Shown: positions 42,465-50,114 of the stretch, in pieces
How the letters are laid out: each line of letters opens with the position of its first letter
Position numbering within the stretch: position 1 is the stretch's first letter
Source of the DNA: Clostridia bacterium
Lineage (GTDB): Bacteria > Bacillota_A > Clostridia > Oscillospirales > CAG-272
Assembly: GCA_017466455.1 (NCBI GenBank)
Contig: JAFTUD010000010.1
Location: 62,001 to 126,000, forward strand
DNA: 64,000 nt
Direction: 5' to 3'
Made by a program: the position numbers and the translations under genes
The notes under the pieces: model-generated
Database searches by the model: none
What the model was told of the DNA's origin: nothing
The model's input: only the letters and a program-made list of their open reading frames with translations

Positions 42465-43124
42465 TCAAGACAAAATCCCCTCAAAATCAAACACTCCCCA
42501 CGCCTTACATACATCAAAGCGCGGATTAGAGCGAAATTCCATTTTCTTGCCCGTTTTCGGGTGAGCAAAGGAAAGATAGCAGGAGTGTAGCGCGATTTTG
42601 TCATTGTCCTTAGCTCCGTATTTTCCGTCACCGTAAAGAGGAAACGCGCGTGAGGAAAGCTGTGCCCTTATCTGATGCGTTCTTCCCGTAATCAGATGAA
42701 TTTTAAGAAGCGAAAGCTCCGCCTCACCCAAAAATCCCCGACCAAGTGTGCGAAATTCAAGCCTTGCTTCCTTAGCACCGCCCCTTTTCGCAGGGCGCAC
42801 AAAGGATTTGTTCCTTAGCGAGTCGTGAAAGAGAAAGTCAACCATTTCACCGCTATTTTCGGTGTGACCATGACAAACGGCGAAATATTCCTTGTCAAGC
42901 GTGCGATTTGCTACCTGCATGCTAAGTGCAGAGGCACTCTCCTGATTTAGGGCGTAAACGATAAGCCCCGTTGTCGTAACATCAAGCCTGTGAACAGGAA
43001 AGACCTCTTTCCCAGTCCTTTGAAAAAGAATATCAATCATATTTTCCCCACTGCTTTTTTGCGAGGAAACGCCGTAATCCTTTTCACATACCGCAATATC
43101 ATTATCTAAATATAAGATTTCCAT
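42465..43124 (-). CDS. RluA family RNA pseudouridine synthase
   Basis: The catalytic-Asp motif is VHRLDVTTTGLIVYAL (about residues 45-60), followed by KEYFAVCHG and the LLTGRTHQIRAQL-like motif (LITGRTHQIRAQLS). It isomerises uridine in rRNA or tRNA; the target cannot be read. At 219 residues it lacks an S4 domain. Directly upstream of the ATG the sequence TTCGGAGTGCGGA is a heptamer fragment of the dispersed repeat, and its GGAG is the only good ribosome site. Confidence 0.9.
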   Translation of the reverse strand: MEILYLDNDIAVCEKDYGVSSQKSSGENMIDILFQRTGKEVFPVHRLDVTTTGLIVYALNQESASALSMQVANRTLDKEYFAVCHGHTENSGEMVDFLFHDSLRNKSFVRPAKRGGAKEARLEFRTLGRGFLGEAELSLLKIHLITGRTHQIRAQLSSRAFPLYGDGKYGAKDNDKIALHSCYLSFAHPKTGKKMEFRSNPRFDVCKAWGVFDFEGILS

Positions 43125-43145
43125 TCCGCACTCCGAATTTTGAAT

Positions 43146-43174
43146 AAAGCAGGAAAGGCTTCCTTTCCTGCTTT
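43146..43174 (-). terminator. Terminator of gpmI
   Basis: A perfect stem AAAGCAGGAAAGG/CCTTTCCTGCTTT, 7 bp from the gpmI stop on the minus strand. Confidence 0.85.
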
Positions 43175-43180
43175 GGTTAA

Positions 43181-44830
43181 TTATTTAATTTTAATAATTG
43201 ACTCGTCCCACATGCAAGGAGCATCGTAGCCAAGAAGATTTACAACAGTTGCCGCAACATTTGAAAGTCCGAAATTGCCCTCATCGGCCTTGACTTCGTA
43301 CTTGTCAGCATAGAAGTTGTCGTAAATAATGCAAGGAACAGGATTTAGAGTATGGCTTGTCTTAGCCTTGTATTTTCCGTCCTTACCAACCTTAGCAACA
43401 CCCTTCTTATCAACCTCGTACATCTCATCGGCATTTCCGTGGTCAGCTGTAATAACCGCAACGCCGTGTAGCTCATCAACAACATCAAGCAGACGCTTTA
43501 ATTGAAGGTCAAGCGCTTCCATTGAGCAACGGGTAGCCAAAAGGTTGCCTGTGTGACCAACCATGTCGCCATTAGGGAAGTTTACTCTTAGGCAGTCGTA
43601 CTTGCCACTTCTTAGGCACTCAATTAGCTTGTCAGTAATCTCCGCACACTTCATCCAAGGTCTTTGCTCAAACGGAACAACATCGGATAATACCTCGATG
43701 TATGTTTCAAGCTCCTCACTGAACTTGCCACTCTTGTTTCCGTTCCAGAAGTAGGTAACATGTCCGTACTTTTGTGTTTCGGAAATAGCAAGCTGTGAAA
43801 CGCCTGTATCAGTAAGATACTCGCCCATAGTGTTAGTAATCTCGGGTGGGTTTACAAGATATCTTGAAGGAATGTGAAGGTCGCCGTCGTATTCGAGCAT
43901 GCCCGCATAAACAACCTTAGGATAGCGTACCCTGTCAAACTTATCAAAATCAGCATCGTCAAACGCCTTTGAAATCTCAATAGAACGGTCACCGCGGAAG
44001 TTGTAGAAGATTACACTGTCGCCGTCGTTAATGGTTCCGACAGGCACTCCGTCCTTAGCAATAACAAACGGCGGAAGGTCTTGGTCAATAACCTTGTATT
44101 CCTCTCTGTATGTCTCAATAGCCTTCTTAGCACAGCAGAACTGTCTGCCCTCGCCAAGAACATGAGTCTTCCAGCCGTCCTCAACCATCTTCCAGTTAGC
44201 CTCATATCTGTCCATGGTGATAACCATTCTTCCGCCACCGGATGCAATCATAATGTCAAAGGACTCATCTCTTAGTGAGGTAAGAAATTCCTCAAACGGC
44301 TCAATATAATCAAGCGCGCTTGTCTCACCAACATCACGGCCGTCAATAAGAGTGTGAATGCGAACACGGCAAACGCCCTCGCTCTTAGCCTGCTTAATCA
44401 TAGCCTTAAGGTGATCAATGTGAGAATGGACATTTCCGTCAGAGAAAAGACCGATAAAGTGGAGTGTGCTGTTATTGTCCTTAACACCCGAAACAATAGC
44501 CTTCCATGCGTCAGATGCGAACATTTTTCCGTTTTCAATAGATTGAGAAACAAGCTTAGCGCCCTGTGCGAAAACCTGTCCCGAGCCAAGAGCATTGTGA
44601 CCAACCTCGGAGTTGCCCATGTCGTCATCACCGGGAAGACCAACTGCTGTTCCGTGCGCCTTGAGCTTTACCCAAGGATATTTCTCCATAAGATAATCAA
44701 GAGTAGGAGTGTATGCGCTTGTTACCGCATTACCAACCCCCTCGGGAGCAATACCAACGCCGTCCATAACGATAGTAAGAACAGGACCGGTAACTCCAAC
44801 TGATTTTTTAAGTTTGTTTAGCTTTGCCAT
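43181..44830 (-). CDS. gpmI: 2,3-bisphosphoglycerate-independent phosphoglycerate mutase
   Basis: This glycolytic enzyme, with two metals in the active site, interconverts 3- and 2-phosphoglycerate. Alkaline phosphatase-superfamily motifs are complete: IVMDGVGIAPEG at the N-terminus, DDDMGNSEVGHNALGSGQ with the phospho-serine, NFRGDRSIEISKAF, and the C-terminal VITADHGNADEM with metal ligands. The 549-residue length is slightly above the usual 510. The start is ATG 44830 after AAGGAG; the TTG two codons upstream is unlikely. The 5' leader contains ACGGACA-N6-TGTCCGT, a hairpin about 45-65 bases upstream of the start. Confidence 0.96.
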   Translation of the reverse strand: MAKLNKLKKSVGVTGPVLTIVMDGVGIAPEGVGNAVTSAYTPTLDYLMEKYPWVKLKAHGTAVGLPGDDDMGNSEVGHNALGSGQVFAQGAKLVSQSIENGKMFASDAWKAIVSGVKDNNSTLHFIGLFSDGNVHSHIDHLKAMIKQAKSEGVCRVRIHTLIDGRDVGETSALDYIEPFEEFLTSLRDESFDIMIASGGGRMVITMDRYEANWKMVEDGWKTHVLGEGRQFCCAKKAIETYREEYKVIDQDLPPFVIAKDGVPVGTINDGDSVIFYNFRGDRSIEISKAFDDADFDKFDRVRYPKVVYAGMLEYDGDLHIPSRYLVNPPEITNTMGEYLTDTGVSQLAISETQKYGHVTYFWNGNKSGKFSEELETYIEVLSDVVPFEQRPWMKCAEITDKLIECLRSGKYDCLRVNFPNGDMVGHTGNLLATRCSMEALDLQLKRLLDVVDELHGVAVITADHGNADEMYEVDKKGVAKVGKDGKYKAKTSHTLNPVPCIIYDNFYADKYEVKADEGNFGLSNVAATVVNLLGYDAPCMWDESIIKIK

Positions 44831-44947
44831 TTCCAAAACTCCTTCAAAATATAATAATTTTTTATATCTAAGTTAGACGGACAAGAATATGTCCGTAATC
44901 ATTGTACCACAAAAATATGAATAAATTGTGAACAAACGCAAAAAATA

Positions 44948-44976
44948 TTGATATTTTTTAAATATAGTGATAAAAT
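44948..44976 (+). promoter_or_regulatory. Promoter of the YwlG-like gene
   Basis: TTGATA (44948-44953), 17 bp, TAAAAT (44971-44976), about 75 bp before the start codon. Confidence 0.7.
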
Positions 44977-45052
44977 AGCCTTGCAAGGAGATAAAATTCT
45001 CCAAAAATCCGCAAAAAATGAGAAATTATCAAAATCCGAAGGGAGAGCTTTT

Positions 45053-45592
45053 ATGAATATAAAGGAGCAAGCGCAATTAGCGGTAAAGGAGCTGATTGAA
45101 ATAGCTAAGCTTGAAAAGGGCGATATTTTAGTAGTAGGCTGTTCAACAAGCGAGGTTACAGGCGCGAAAATCGGAACAAACTCCGACCCCGACACCGCCG
45201 AGGAGCTTTTCAAGGGAATAATGTCCGCCCTGAAACCAAAGGGAATATACCTCGCAGTTCAATGCTGTGAGCATCTTAACCGTGCAATCGTAGTAGAAAA
45301 GGACGCTGTGCCATATGCCGAAAGGGTAAATGTAATCCCACAAAAAAAGGCAGGTGGCTCACTTGCAACCGTTGCTTATAATAATTTCAAATGTCCCGTT
45401 GTAATTGAGGAAATCAAGGCAGACGCAGGCATTGACATCGGTGGCACGCTTATCGGTATGCACCTTAAAAAGGTAGCTGTGCCCGTGCGCCTTAGCATAA
45501 ATAAAATAGGCGAGGCAAATATCCTCTGCGCCCGCACCCGCCCCAAGTTCATCGGTGGCGAAAGAGCAGTTTATAATAAGGATATAATGTAA
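45053..45592 (+). CDS. TIGR01440/UPF0340 family protein (YwlG-like)
   Basis: A conserved Firmicute protein of unknown role. Family strands are easy to see: LVVGCSTSEVTGAKIG, IYLAVQCCEHLNRA, VIPQKKAGGSLATVAY, ADAGIDIGGTLIGMHLK and the C-terminal ARTRPKFIGGERAVY. The start is ATG 45053 behind AAGGGAG; an earlier in-frame region has no homology and would run into the promoter. 179 residues, cytosolic, single gene followed by a terminator. Confidence 0.88.
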   Translation: MNIKEQAQLAVKELIEIAKLEKGDILVVGCSTSEVTGAKIGTNSDPDTAEELFKGIMSALKPKGIYLAVQCCEHLNRAIVVEKDAVPYAERVNVIPQKKAGGSLATVAYNNFKCPVVIEEIKADAGIDIGGTLIGMHLKKVAVPVRLSINKIGEANILCARTRPKFIGGERAVYNKDIM

Positions 45593-45654
45593 CAAAAGCG
45601 CAACCCCAAAATCCTAACCCCCAAAAATCCCCAAAAACCAACCCCAAAAAACCC

Positions 45655-45680
45655 AAAAAGCAGGCAACCGCCTGCTTTTT
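45655..45680 (+). terminator. Terminator after the YwlG-like gene
   Basis: GCAGGC/GCCTGC with AACC loop between an A run and a T run, preceded by a G-poor CCCCAAAA tract from 45596. Confidence 0.85.
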
Positions 45681-45689
45681 ATATTAGCC

Positions 45690-45718
45690 TTGATTTTCCT
45701 TACATAGTATGATAAAAT
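45690..45718 (+). promoter_or_regulatory. Promoter of the alkaline phosphatase gene
   Basis: TTGATT (45690-45695), 17 bp, TAAAAT (45713-45718); AAAGGGGG follows before the ATG. No Pho-box could be recognised. Confidence 0.7.
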
Positions 45719-45743
45719 AAATAAAAAAGCAAAGGGGGATTTT

Positions 45744-47066
45744 ATGAAAAAGCTGCTTCTTTTTTTGAGCATTGTAATTTTGTCACTTGCGCTGTTTAGC
45801 TGTGGCAATAAAATAGACCTTGAGGACTATAAAATAGTCATTCCCGAAAATGCGGATATCAGCACAAAATACGCGAGCGAGATTTTTGCCGACCTCGTTG
45901 AGGAAAAATCGGGAATTCGCCTTGAAATAGTCACCGATGAAGCCGAGGAAACAAAGTGCGAAATCCTAATCGGCGAAACGAACCGAAAAGAGTCAAAAAC
46001 CGACACAGTCCCCGAGGGAAACGAGTATTACCTCTTTAAAAGGAACAACAAAATCGTAATGAAGGCAAGCGGAATTTACATAGGCGCGCCCCTTAGCGAG
46101 TTTGTCAATAAATACGCAAAAATGAACGAAAATGGCGAGTGTAAAACGGGCGATGTCCCCAAAAGACCCTCTATTCGCACCTTCACCTTTGCCGAAAAGC
46201 ACGAAAGCGTCATTTTTATGATAGGCGACGGAATGGGTGAAAACCATATCAAAATGGCTGAGCAAAACGGAATGAATACCTTTATCCCAAGGTCATATCC
46301 CGTAATCGGCACAGTAAAAACTCGCTCACAGTCCGAAATTGACGGCACTGCCACCGCCACAGATAGCTCCGCAAGCGCAACCGCCATGGCAACGGGCTAT
46401 AAAACGGTAAACGGCTATGTCGGCGTTGATAAAAACGGAAACCCCGTGCAAAATGTTCGTGAGCTTGCGTTTAGCTTAGGCGCAAAAACCGCCGTCGTGA
46501 CCACCGATGTAATAACGGGCGGAACACCAAGCGCATATCTTTGTCATAATGCGTCAAGAGAAAACGATGATGAGCTTGAAGCGGAAATAAAAGTCCTTAC
46601 CGATGAGGGCAAAATTGACTATATAGCGGGGGATGTGGCTGATAATCTCCTGAATTCAACAAGAGAAGCCCTTCGCACCGTGTCAAAAAATAAATCCCAA
46701 TTCTTCGTAATGATTGAGGAAGGACAAATTGATAAGGCGTCACACGATAAGGATGAGGACAAGGCAATAGAGCATGTAAAAAGGTATAACGACGTGGTAG
46801 CCTACGCAACGCAGTTCGTAATGCTCCACCCCAAAACCGCCCTCGTTGTCACCGCCGACCACGAAACAGGTAAGCTCACCCCCTCAAACGGCGCACCCTG
46901 TGGCTACTTTTTCCTATCCTACGCCCATACAAATAAGGATGTACCCGTGTTCCAAATCGGGGCAGGGCTCCTTGATGCACACGAAAAAACGATAGAAAAT
47001 ACCGACCTTGCAAAATTCTGCGCCGAGGCATATACAACCGCCCCCTTTGGCGACCAAGCGCAATAA
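45744..47066 (+). CDS. Alkaline phosphatase, lipoprotein
   Basis: The signal peptide has lipobox LFSC (about residue 19). Residues 28-115 form an alpha-beta domain (YKIVIPENADISTKYASEI then CEILIGETNR) of a kind found at the front of secreted clostridial carbohydrate enzymes. The alkaline phosphatase core follows with VIFMIGDGMGENH (metal Asp), TDSSASATAMATGYKT with nucleophile Ser208, FVMIEEGQIDKASHDKD and VTADHETG. It should release phosphate outside the cell; the PiT transporter 3 kb upstream and the Na/Pi transporter are possible users. 440 residues, monocistronic. Confidence 0.9.
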   Translation: MKKLLLFLSIVILSLALFSCGNKIDLEDYKIVIPENADISTKYASEIFADLVEEKSGIRLEIVTDEAEETKCEILIGETNRKESKTDTVPEGNEYYLFKRNNKIVMKASGIYIGAPLSEFVNKYAKMNENGECKTGDVPKRPSIRTFTFAEKHESVIFMIGDGMGENHIKMAEQNGMNTFIPRSYPVIGTVKTRSQSEIDGTATATDSSASATAMATGYKTVNGYVGVDKNGNPVQNVRELAFSLGAKTAVVTTDVITGGTPSAYLCHNASRENDDELEAEIKVLTDEGKIDYIAGDVADNLLNSTREALRTVSKNKSQFFVMIEEGQIDKASHDKDEDKAIEHVKRYNDVVAYATQFVMLHPKTALVVTADHETGKLTPSNGAPCGYFFLSYAHTNKDVPVFQIGAGLLDAHEKTIENTDLAKFCAEAYTTAPFGDQAQ

Positions 47067-47189
47067 AGAGGCGATAAATTCCCCGCAAATCTCGCCTTAA
47101 TATATAAGTGAAGCATGATGGCGGAAGCAAAACGGTTCGGAGCTTAAAAAACGATTTCCGTGTTGAAAATTTGAATAATACCTAAAACA

Positions 47190-47213
47190 AAAAAGCCCAA
47201 AAGGGCTTTTTTG
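47190..47213. terminator. Bidirectional terminator
   Basis: AAAAAGCCC-AAAA-GGGCTTTTTT between two converging genes. Confidence 0.8.
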
Positions 47214-47226
47214 TTATTTGTAACGG

Positions 47227-47433
47227 TCAATCGTAAAAGCTGTCATTCTTGTCCCACGCAGGCGTGCAAATCACAATAACCTCGGATTTTTCGCTCTTGC
47301 CAACGACAAAATGCTTCTCATTCGGCTCAACTAAGACACAGTCCCCCGCGCTAAGTCCAACCTGCTCCCTCATAAAACTATTTACCGCCTCATTTGGCGT
47401 TAGACTACTTGGAATAATGCCACAAGGAATCAT
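47227..47433 (-). pseudogene. Cupin C-terminal remnant
   Basis: The 68-codon frame ends with a cupin-like second motif (LSAGDCVLVEPNEKHFVVG, then EVIVICTPAWD), but the expected first cupin motif with its histidines is missing; the first 22 residues do not resemble a cupin strand. No ribosome site precedes the ATG and an in-frame stop lies 12 codons upstream. It follows the HD gene by 16 bp, so a former two-gene operon whose cupin lost its 5' part is likely. A real but unusual mini-protein is possible. Confidence 0.5.
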
Positions 47434-47449
47434 AAGGCGCTTGTGATAT

Positions 47450-48076
47450 TCATTGTGAATTATCTATATCGTTCATCTCCTGCATAAAATTTTTAACAAA
47501 TAGCTTCAAAAACTTGTTTCTCGGCTTAGCAAGCTCCCTTGCCTCGGCAGTGTTTAGTAAATCGTAAATAAGCAGTAGCTTGTCGTAAAAGTGGCTAATC
47601 GTGTCAGCCTCGCCCCCGTCATGGGAGTATAACGGTCGTCCCTTGCTTCCCCCGTAGGCAAAAGCCCTTGCCACTCCGATAGCGCCAAGCGCATCAATTC
47701 GGTCAGCATCTTGAACGATTTTTACCTCTATTCTTGTGTCCTCGCTAAGGGTAGGGTGCTTCCTGTATGATATTAAGGAAATCGCCTCTATGATAAAATC
47801 AGCCTCATCGCTTGGAAGCGAAAGACTAAGTAGCATTTCTCTCGTTTTCTCAACCTGACTAACGGGAAATAGCTTGTCATCATTCATCTCGTGAAGTAGA
47901 GCAATTAGCGTAGCAAGGCTACCGTTTGCGCATGGTATTTTTTCGCATAACTGCCTTGTCAAGCGGACAACCCTTAATATGTGGTCAAAATCATGTGCGG
48001 GATCCGCACTTAGTATGGCATTTTTTGCATAATCGTACGCGATTTGCCAATCCCTATTGCTAATTTCAAAGCCCAT
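47450..48076 (-). CDS. HD-domain phosphohydrolase-like protein with altered HD motif
   Basis: It resembles the YedJ/YpgQ group of small HD hydrolases that act on nucleotides. Matches are AHDFDHILRVVRLTR near residue 30, and VQDADRIDALGAIGVARAFAYGG near residue 115. At the central metal-binding HD pair the sequence is ALLHEMNDDKLF, with Glu in place of the usual Asp, so activity may be changed or lost. Start ATG 48076 follows GGGAG. 208 residues, cytosolic. Confidence 0.82.
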   Translation of the reverse strand: MGFEISNRDWQIAYDYAKNAILSADPAHDFDHILRVVRLTRQLCEKIPCANGSLATLIALLHEMNDDKLFPVSQVEKTREMLLSLSLPSDEADFIIEAISLISYRKHPTLSEDTRIEVKIVQDADRIDALGAIGVARAFAYGGSKGRPLYSHDGGEADTISHFYDKLLLIYDLLNTAEARELAKPRNKFLKLFVKNFMQEMNDIDNSQ

Positions 48077-48360
48077 ATTTTTCTCCCTCAAATCCCATAA
48101 TCGTGCGTCCCACGCCTAAAACCAAAGCGCACCTTTTAATCATTGTACCATAAAATACTTAACTATGCAATATTTTTATTCAAAATGCAACTCTCCAATC
48201 ACTAACCCCAAAGCTCCAAAAGCCTCATCTCAAAAATCTCTAATCCCCAAAATCTCAACCGCCCACACCCCCTTGCCCAAAAATCCCCCGCACCCAAACC
48301 CCACCAAAGCCCTACCCCCAAAAACCACCAACCGATAAACTCCCAGCAAGGCTTTTTACA
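48077..48360. other. G-poor intergenic tract with potential quadruplex on the minus strand
   Basis: No gene is seen. From 48185 to about 48350 the plus strand has hardly any G and is built from CCCCAAAA/CCAAAAATC-like pieces. The segment 48285-48319 reads on the minus strand as G5-TA-G3-N7-G4-TTT-G3-TGC-G5, a fit to a G-quadruplex pattern, 210-245 bp upstream of the HD gene. Confidence 0.55.
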
Positions 48361-48370
48361 TTATTGCATA

Positions 48371-48399
48371 TTGAATTTGTCAAGGAGATGTGATAAAAT
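48371..48399 (+). promoter_or_regulatory. Promoter of the first mini-protein gene
   Basis: TTGAAT (48371-48376), 17 bp, TAAAAT (48394-48399), 32 bp before the start codon. Confidence 0.65.
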
Positions 48400-48431
48400 A
48401 AAATCATAAATAAAATTTAAGGAGAATGAAT

Positions 48432-48635
48432 ATGGCAAAGGAAGCAATAAAGGAGTTTTCGGGCAGGATAATCGGATATATTGATACAAAGCCAAACGGG
48501 GATAAGGTGGTAAGTAGCTGGACAGGAAAAATTCTCGGCACATATTTTAAGAGCAGAAATGTCACATGCGACTTTTACGGACGCATTATCGCCCGTGGCG
48601 AATGCTGTGGCATGCTATTTAGCTTAGACAAATAA
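48432..48635 (+). CDS. Small protein with three G-[KR]-I-[IL]-[GA] units (paralogue 1)
   Basis: 67 residues. Three short units repeat along the chain: SGRIIGYIDTKPNG, TGKILGTYFKSRN and YGRIIARGECCGML, followed by SLDK. The units look like beta hairpins of a small pseudo-symmetric barrel; the layout recalls the small beta-flower proteins recently grouped in structure databases, but this is only pattern memory. The two adjacent cysteines near the end are conserved in the paralogue at 49797-49997. No signal peptide or membrane segment. The start is placed at ATG 48432, seven bases after GGAG; the ATG two codons earlier is too close to the ribosome site. Confidence 0.7.
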   Translation: MAKEAIKEFSGRIIGYIDTKPNGDKVVSSWTGKILGTYFKSRNVTCDFYGRIIARGECCGMLFSLDK

Positions 48636-48636
48636 G

Positions 48637-48669
48637 AAAAGCCTTGTAGAAAAATCTACAAGGTTTTTT
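48637..48669 (+). terminator. Terminator after the first mini-protein gene
   Basis: CCTTGTAGA-AAAA-TCTACAAGG plus T6. Nearly the same terminator follows the paralogous gene at 50002-50035. Confidence 0.88.
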
Positions 48670-48679
48670 GTTTAGTATA

Positions 48680-48708
48680 TTGAAATACATTTTTGATTGT
48701 GTTATAAT
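48680..48708 (+). promoter_or_regulatory. Promoter of the structured RNA candidate
   Basis: TTGAAA (48680-48685), exactly 17 bp, TATAAT (48703-48708). The predicted start, six to seven bases downstream, coincides with the first base of the long stem. Confidence 0.8.
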
Positions 48709-48714
48709 GAAAGC

Positions 48715-48866
48715 ACCACACGAATTGAATAAAACCACGTAAGAGTACGCATTTTATTATTTGATAAAAATGCATACTCCATTTCTGCGTACTTGTTATG
48801 TGGTCAATTCGTGTGGTAACGATCGGAGGGTGTGTTTTTTGTGCACTCCTTGTGAGTGCACTTTTT
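48715..48866 (+). ncRNA. Structured RNA candidate with own promoter and terminator
   Basis: A perfect 14-bp closing stem, ACCACACGAATTGA (48715-48728) with TCAATTCGTGTGGT (48804-48817), encloses CCAC/GTGG (48735-48738 with 48800-48803), AGTACGC/GCGTACT (48744-48750 with 48787-48793) and an A/T-rich terminal hairpin. After the linker ACGATCGGAGGGTGTG comes the terminator GTGCACTC-CTTGT-GAGTGCAC plus T5 (48841-48866). The linker GGAGGGTG could pair with CACTCC of the terminator, an arrangement seen in attenuators. It resembles neither 6S RNA nor any riboswitch class I know. It could be an sRNA or a regulatory leader of the gene at 48922. Confidence 0.65.
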
Positions 48867-48921
48867 ATTTGTAAAAATTCATTCTCCGATTTGCTTAATA
48901 TTTAGAAAGGAGGATAAAAGC

Positions 48922-49131
48922 ATGGATCAGCATTATCAAAAAACATTTAGAATTTGCGCCACATGTCAATATTGGGGTGGCACAAGACGCTTTTCAAATT
49001 CGTTTAACAATGTAGTTGTGGTCTCAAGCCCAATGCTTGATGGCCCTTGCTATAATCCAAATAGCGGTTATAGACATCTTCGGGCAAACGGGTCATGCCC
49101 CAAATATACCCTGTGGAGCGCAATAAGGTGA
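48922..49131 (+). CDS. Hypothetical small four-cysteine protein
   Basis: 69 residues, not recognised. The cysteines are arranged as C-X2-C near residue 12 (FRICATCQYWGGTRRF), then GPCYNP and NGSCPKY near the C-terminus, which could bind zinc or form disulfides. The start at ATG 48922 has the strongest ribosome site of the region (AAAGGAGG). It begins 55 bp after the terminator of the RNA candidate, so read-through of that terminator could control it. The next gene follows 40 bp later. Confidence 0.65.
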   Translation: MDQHYQKTFRICATCQYWGGTRRFSNSFNNVVVVSSPMLDGPCYNPNSGYRHLRANGSCPKYTLWSAIR

Positions 49132-49171
49132 TTTGTTAGAGAAAAATTTTCGAATAAGAAGGAGAACAAAA

Positions 49172-49777
49172 ATGGGATTTTTTGATTTTTTCGCAAAGAA
49201 AGAAAAATTTGTGGACAAGCAGGATGAATTTGATGCTTATCAGCTCGCAAGACTCATTTATGATTTTGGGTATTTTGAGGAAACCAAATCAAAAATGAAA
49301 ATCGATCACGGTGAGGTTATGCAGGCGTTTATTAAAAAATATTTTAACGGAAATGAGAGCGTGGTTTGGTGGAACTATGTTAATATGATACATGCTTGGA
49401 AATCGGGCTGGTATAACTGTCCTGTCATAAAATTTTTAAAAACAGCCTGTGATACGGATAGACTATATCATGGAACCTCTGAACACCAGCAATCTATAAT
49501 TGACTATATGGAAGGCGATAAGCCTGTATCCTACATAGAAGAGCTTTTGTACAATAAAAATTATTATAGCTATGATTGCCCGGATTACCTTATAAAGGTG
49601 TACGCCTTTATCAATTCTGATGATGCTATGTATTTTGTAGATAAAGAAACAGGAAATAGCCTTTATGATGATTTGAATGAAATAAAGGCTAAAATCGGTG
49701 GAGCAGAGGGGTCATCGGGCTTTGCGCCAAGACACGAAATTGATGCAATATTAGAAAAATATAAAAGACCTCTCTAA
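49172..49777 (+). CDS. Hypothetical protein, 201 residues
   Basis: I do not recognise this protein. It opens with GFFDFFAKKEKFVDKQDEF, a hydrophobic-then-charged start like that of many phage- or secretion-linked small proteins, but without a signal peptide. The interior is rich in aromatic residues (VVWWNYVNMIHAWKSGWYN; NYYSYDCPDYLIKVYAF) and acidic overall. AAGGAG precedes ATG 49172. It lies between the four-cysteine protein and the second mini-protein with short gaps, so all three are likely co-transcribed. Base composition is more A/T-rich than the flanking housekeeping genes, suggesting accessory DNA. Confidence 0.65.
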   Translation: MGFFDFFAKKEKFVDKQDEFDAYQLARLIYDFGYFEETKSKMKIDHGEVMQAFIKKYFNGNESVVWWNYVNMIHAWKSGWYNCPVIKFLKTACDTDRLYHGTSEHQQSIIDYMEGDKPVSYIEELLYNKNYYSYDCPDYLIKVYAFINSDDAMYFVDKETGNSLYDDLNEIKAKIGGAEGSSGFAPRHEIDAILEKYKRPL

Positions 49778-49796
49778 AGGAAAGAAGAAAACTAAA

Positions 49797-49997
49797 ATGA
49801 ACAGAATCTTTATAAAGGATTTTTCTGGAAAAATTATTGGTAGCATAGAGATACTGCCAAACGGAGATAAGGTTGTTAGAGATTATTTGTGCAAAATTTT
49901 GGGCAGATATGAAAAGTCCACAAATACCACAAAGGACTATTATGGAAAAATCATAGCAAGAGGTGATTGCTGTAGCCTCTTGCTTTCAACCAAATAA
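49797..49997 (+). CDS. Small protein with three G-[KR]-I-[IL]-[GA] units (paralogue 2)
   Basis: 66 residues and clearly related to 48432-48635. The same three units appear: SGKIIGSIEILPNGDKVV, CKILGRYEKSTN and YGKIIARGDCCSLL. Conserved between the two are NGDKVV, the KILG core, T-x-D-[FY]-YG and the adjacent cysteine pair. It ends the small operon and is followed by a terminator almost identical to that after paralogue 1, so gene plus terminator seem to have been duplicated as one block. Function unknown. Confidence 0.7.
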   Translation: MNRIFIKDFSGKIIGSIEILPNGDKVVRDYLCKILGRYEKSTNTTKDYYGKIIARGDCCSLLLSTK

Positions 49998-50001
49998 AAA
50001 T

Positions 50002-50035
50002 AAAAAGCCTTGTAGAAAAATCTACAAGGCTTTTT
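50002..50035 (+). terminator. Terminator after the second mini-protein gene
   Basis: AAAAAGCCTTGTAGA-AAAA-TCTACAAGGCTTTTT, a symmetrical stem that copies the one at 48637-48669. Confidence 0.88.
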
Positions 50036-50114
50036 AAATATCATTCCTCACAACTTGAAAAAATCAACCCGAAGAAAACAACCATCAAACCAAAAAACAA
50101 GGCGGAATTAACAG

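Noticed and set aside
48715..48866. 6S RNA
   Set aside because: 6S has a large central bubble and is longer; here the 3' side of the stem is continuous and an attenuator-like terminator follows.
49172..50035. Toxin-antitoxin or defence module
   Set aside because: Small adjacent genes suggest it, but no toxin, nuclease or antitoxin motif is visible; kept as unknown island.
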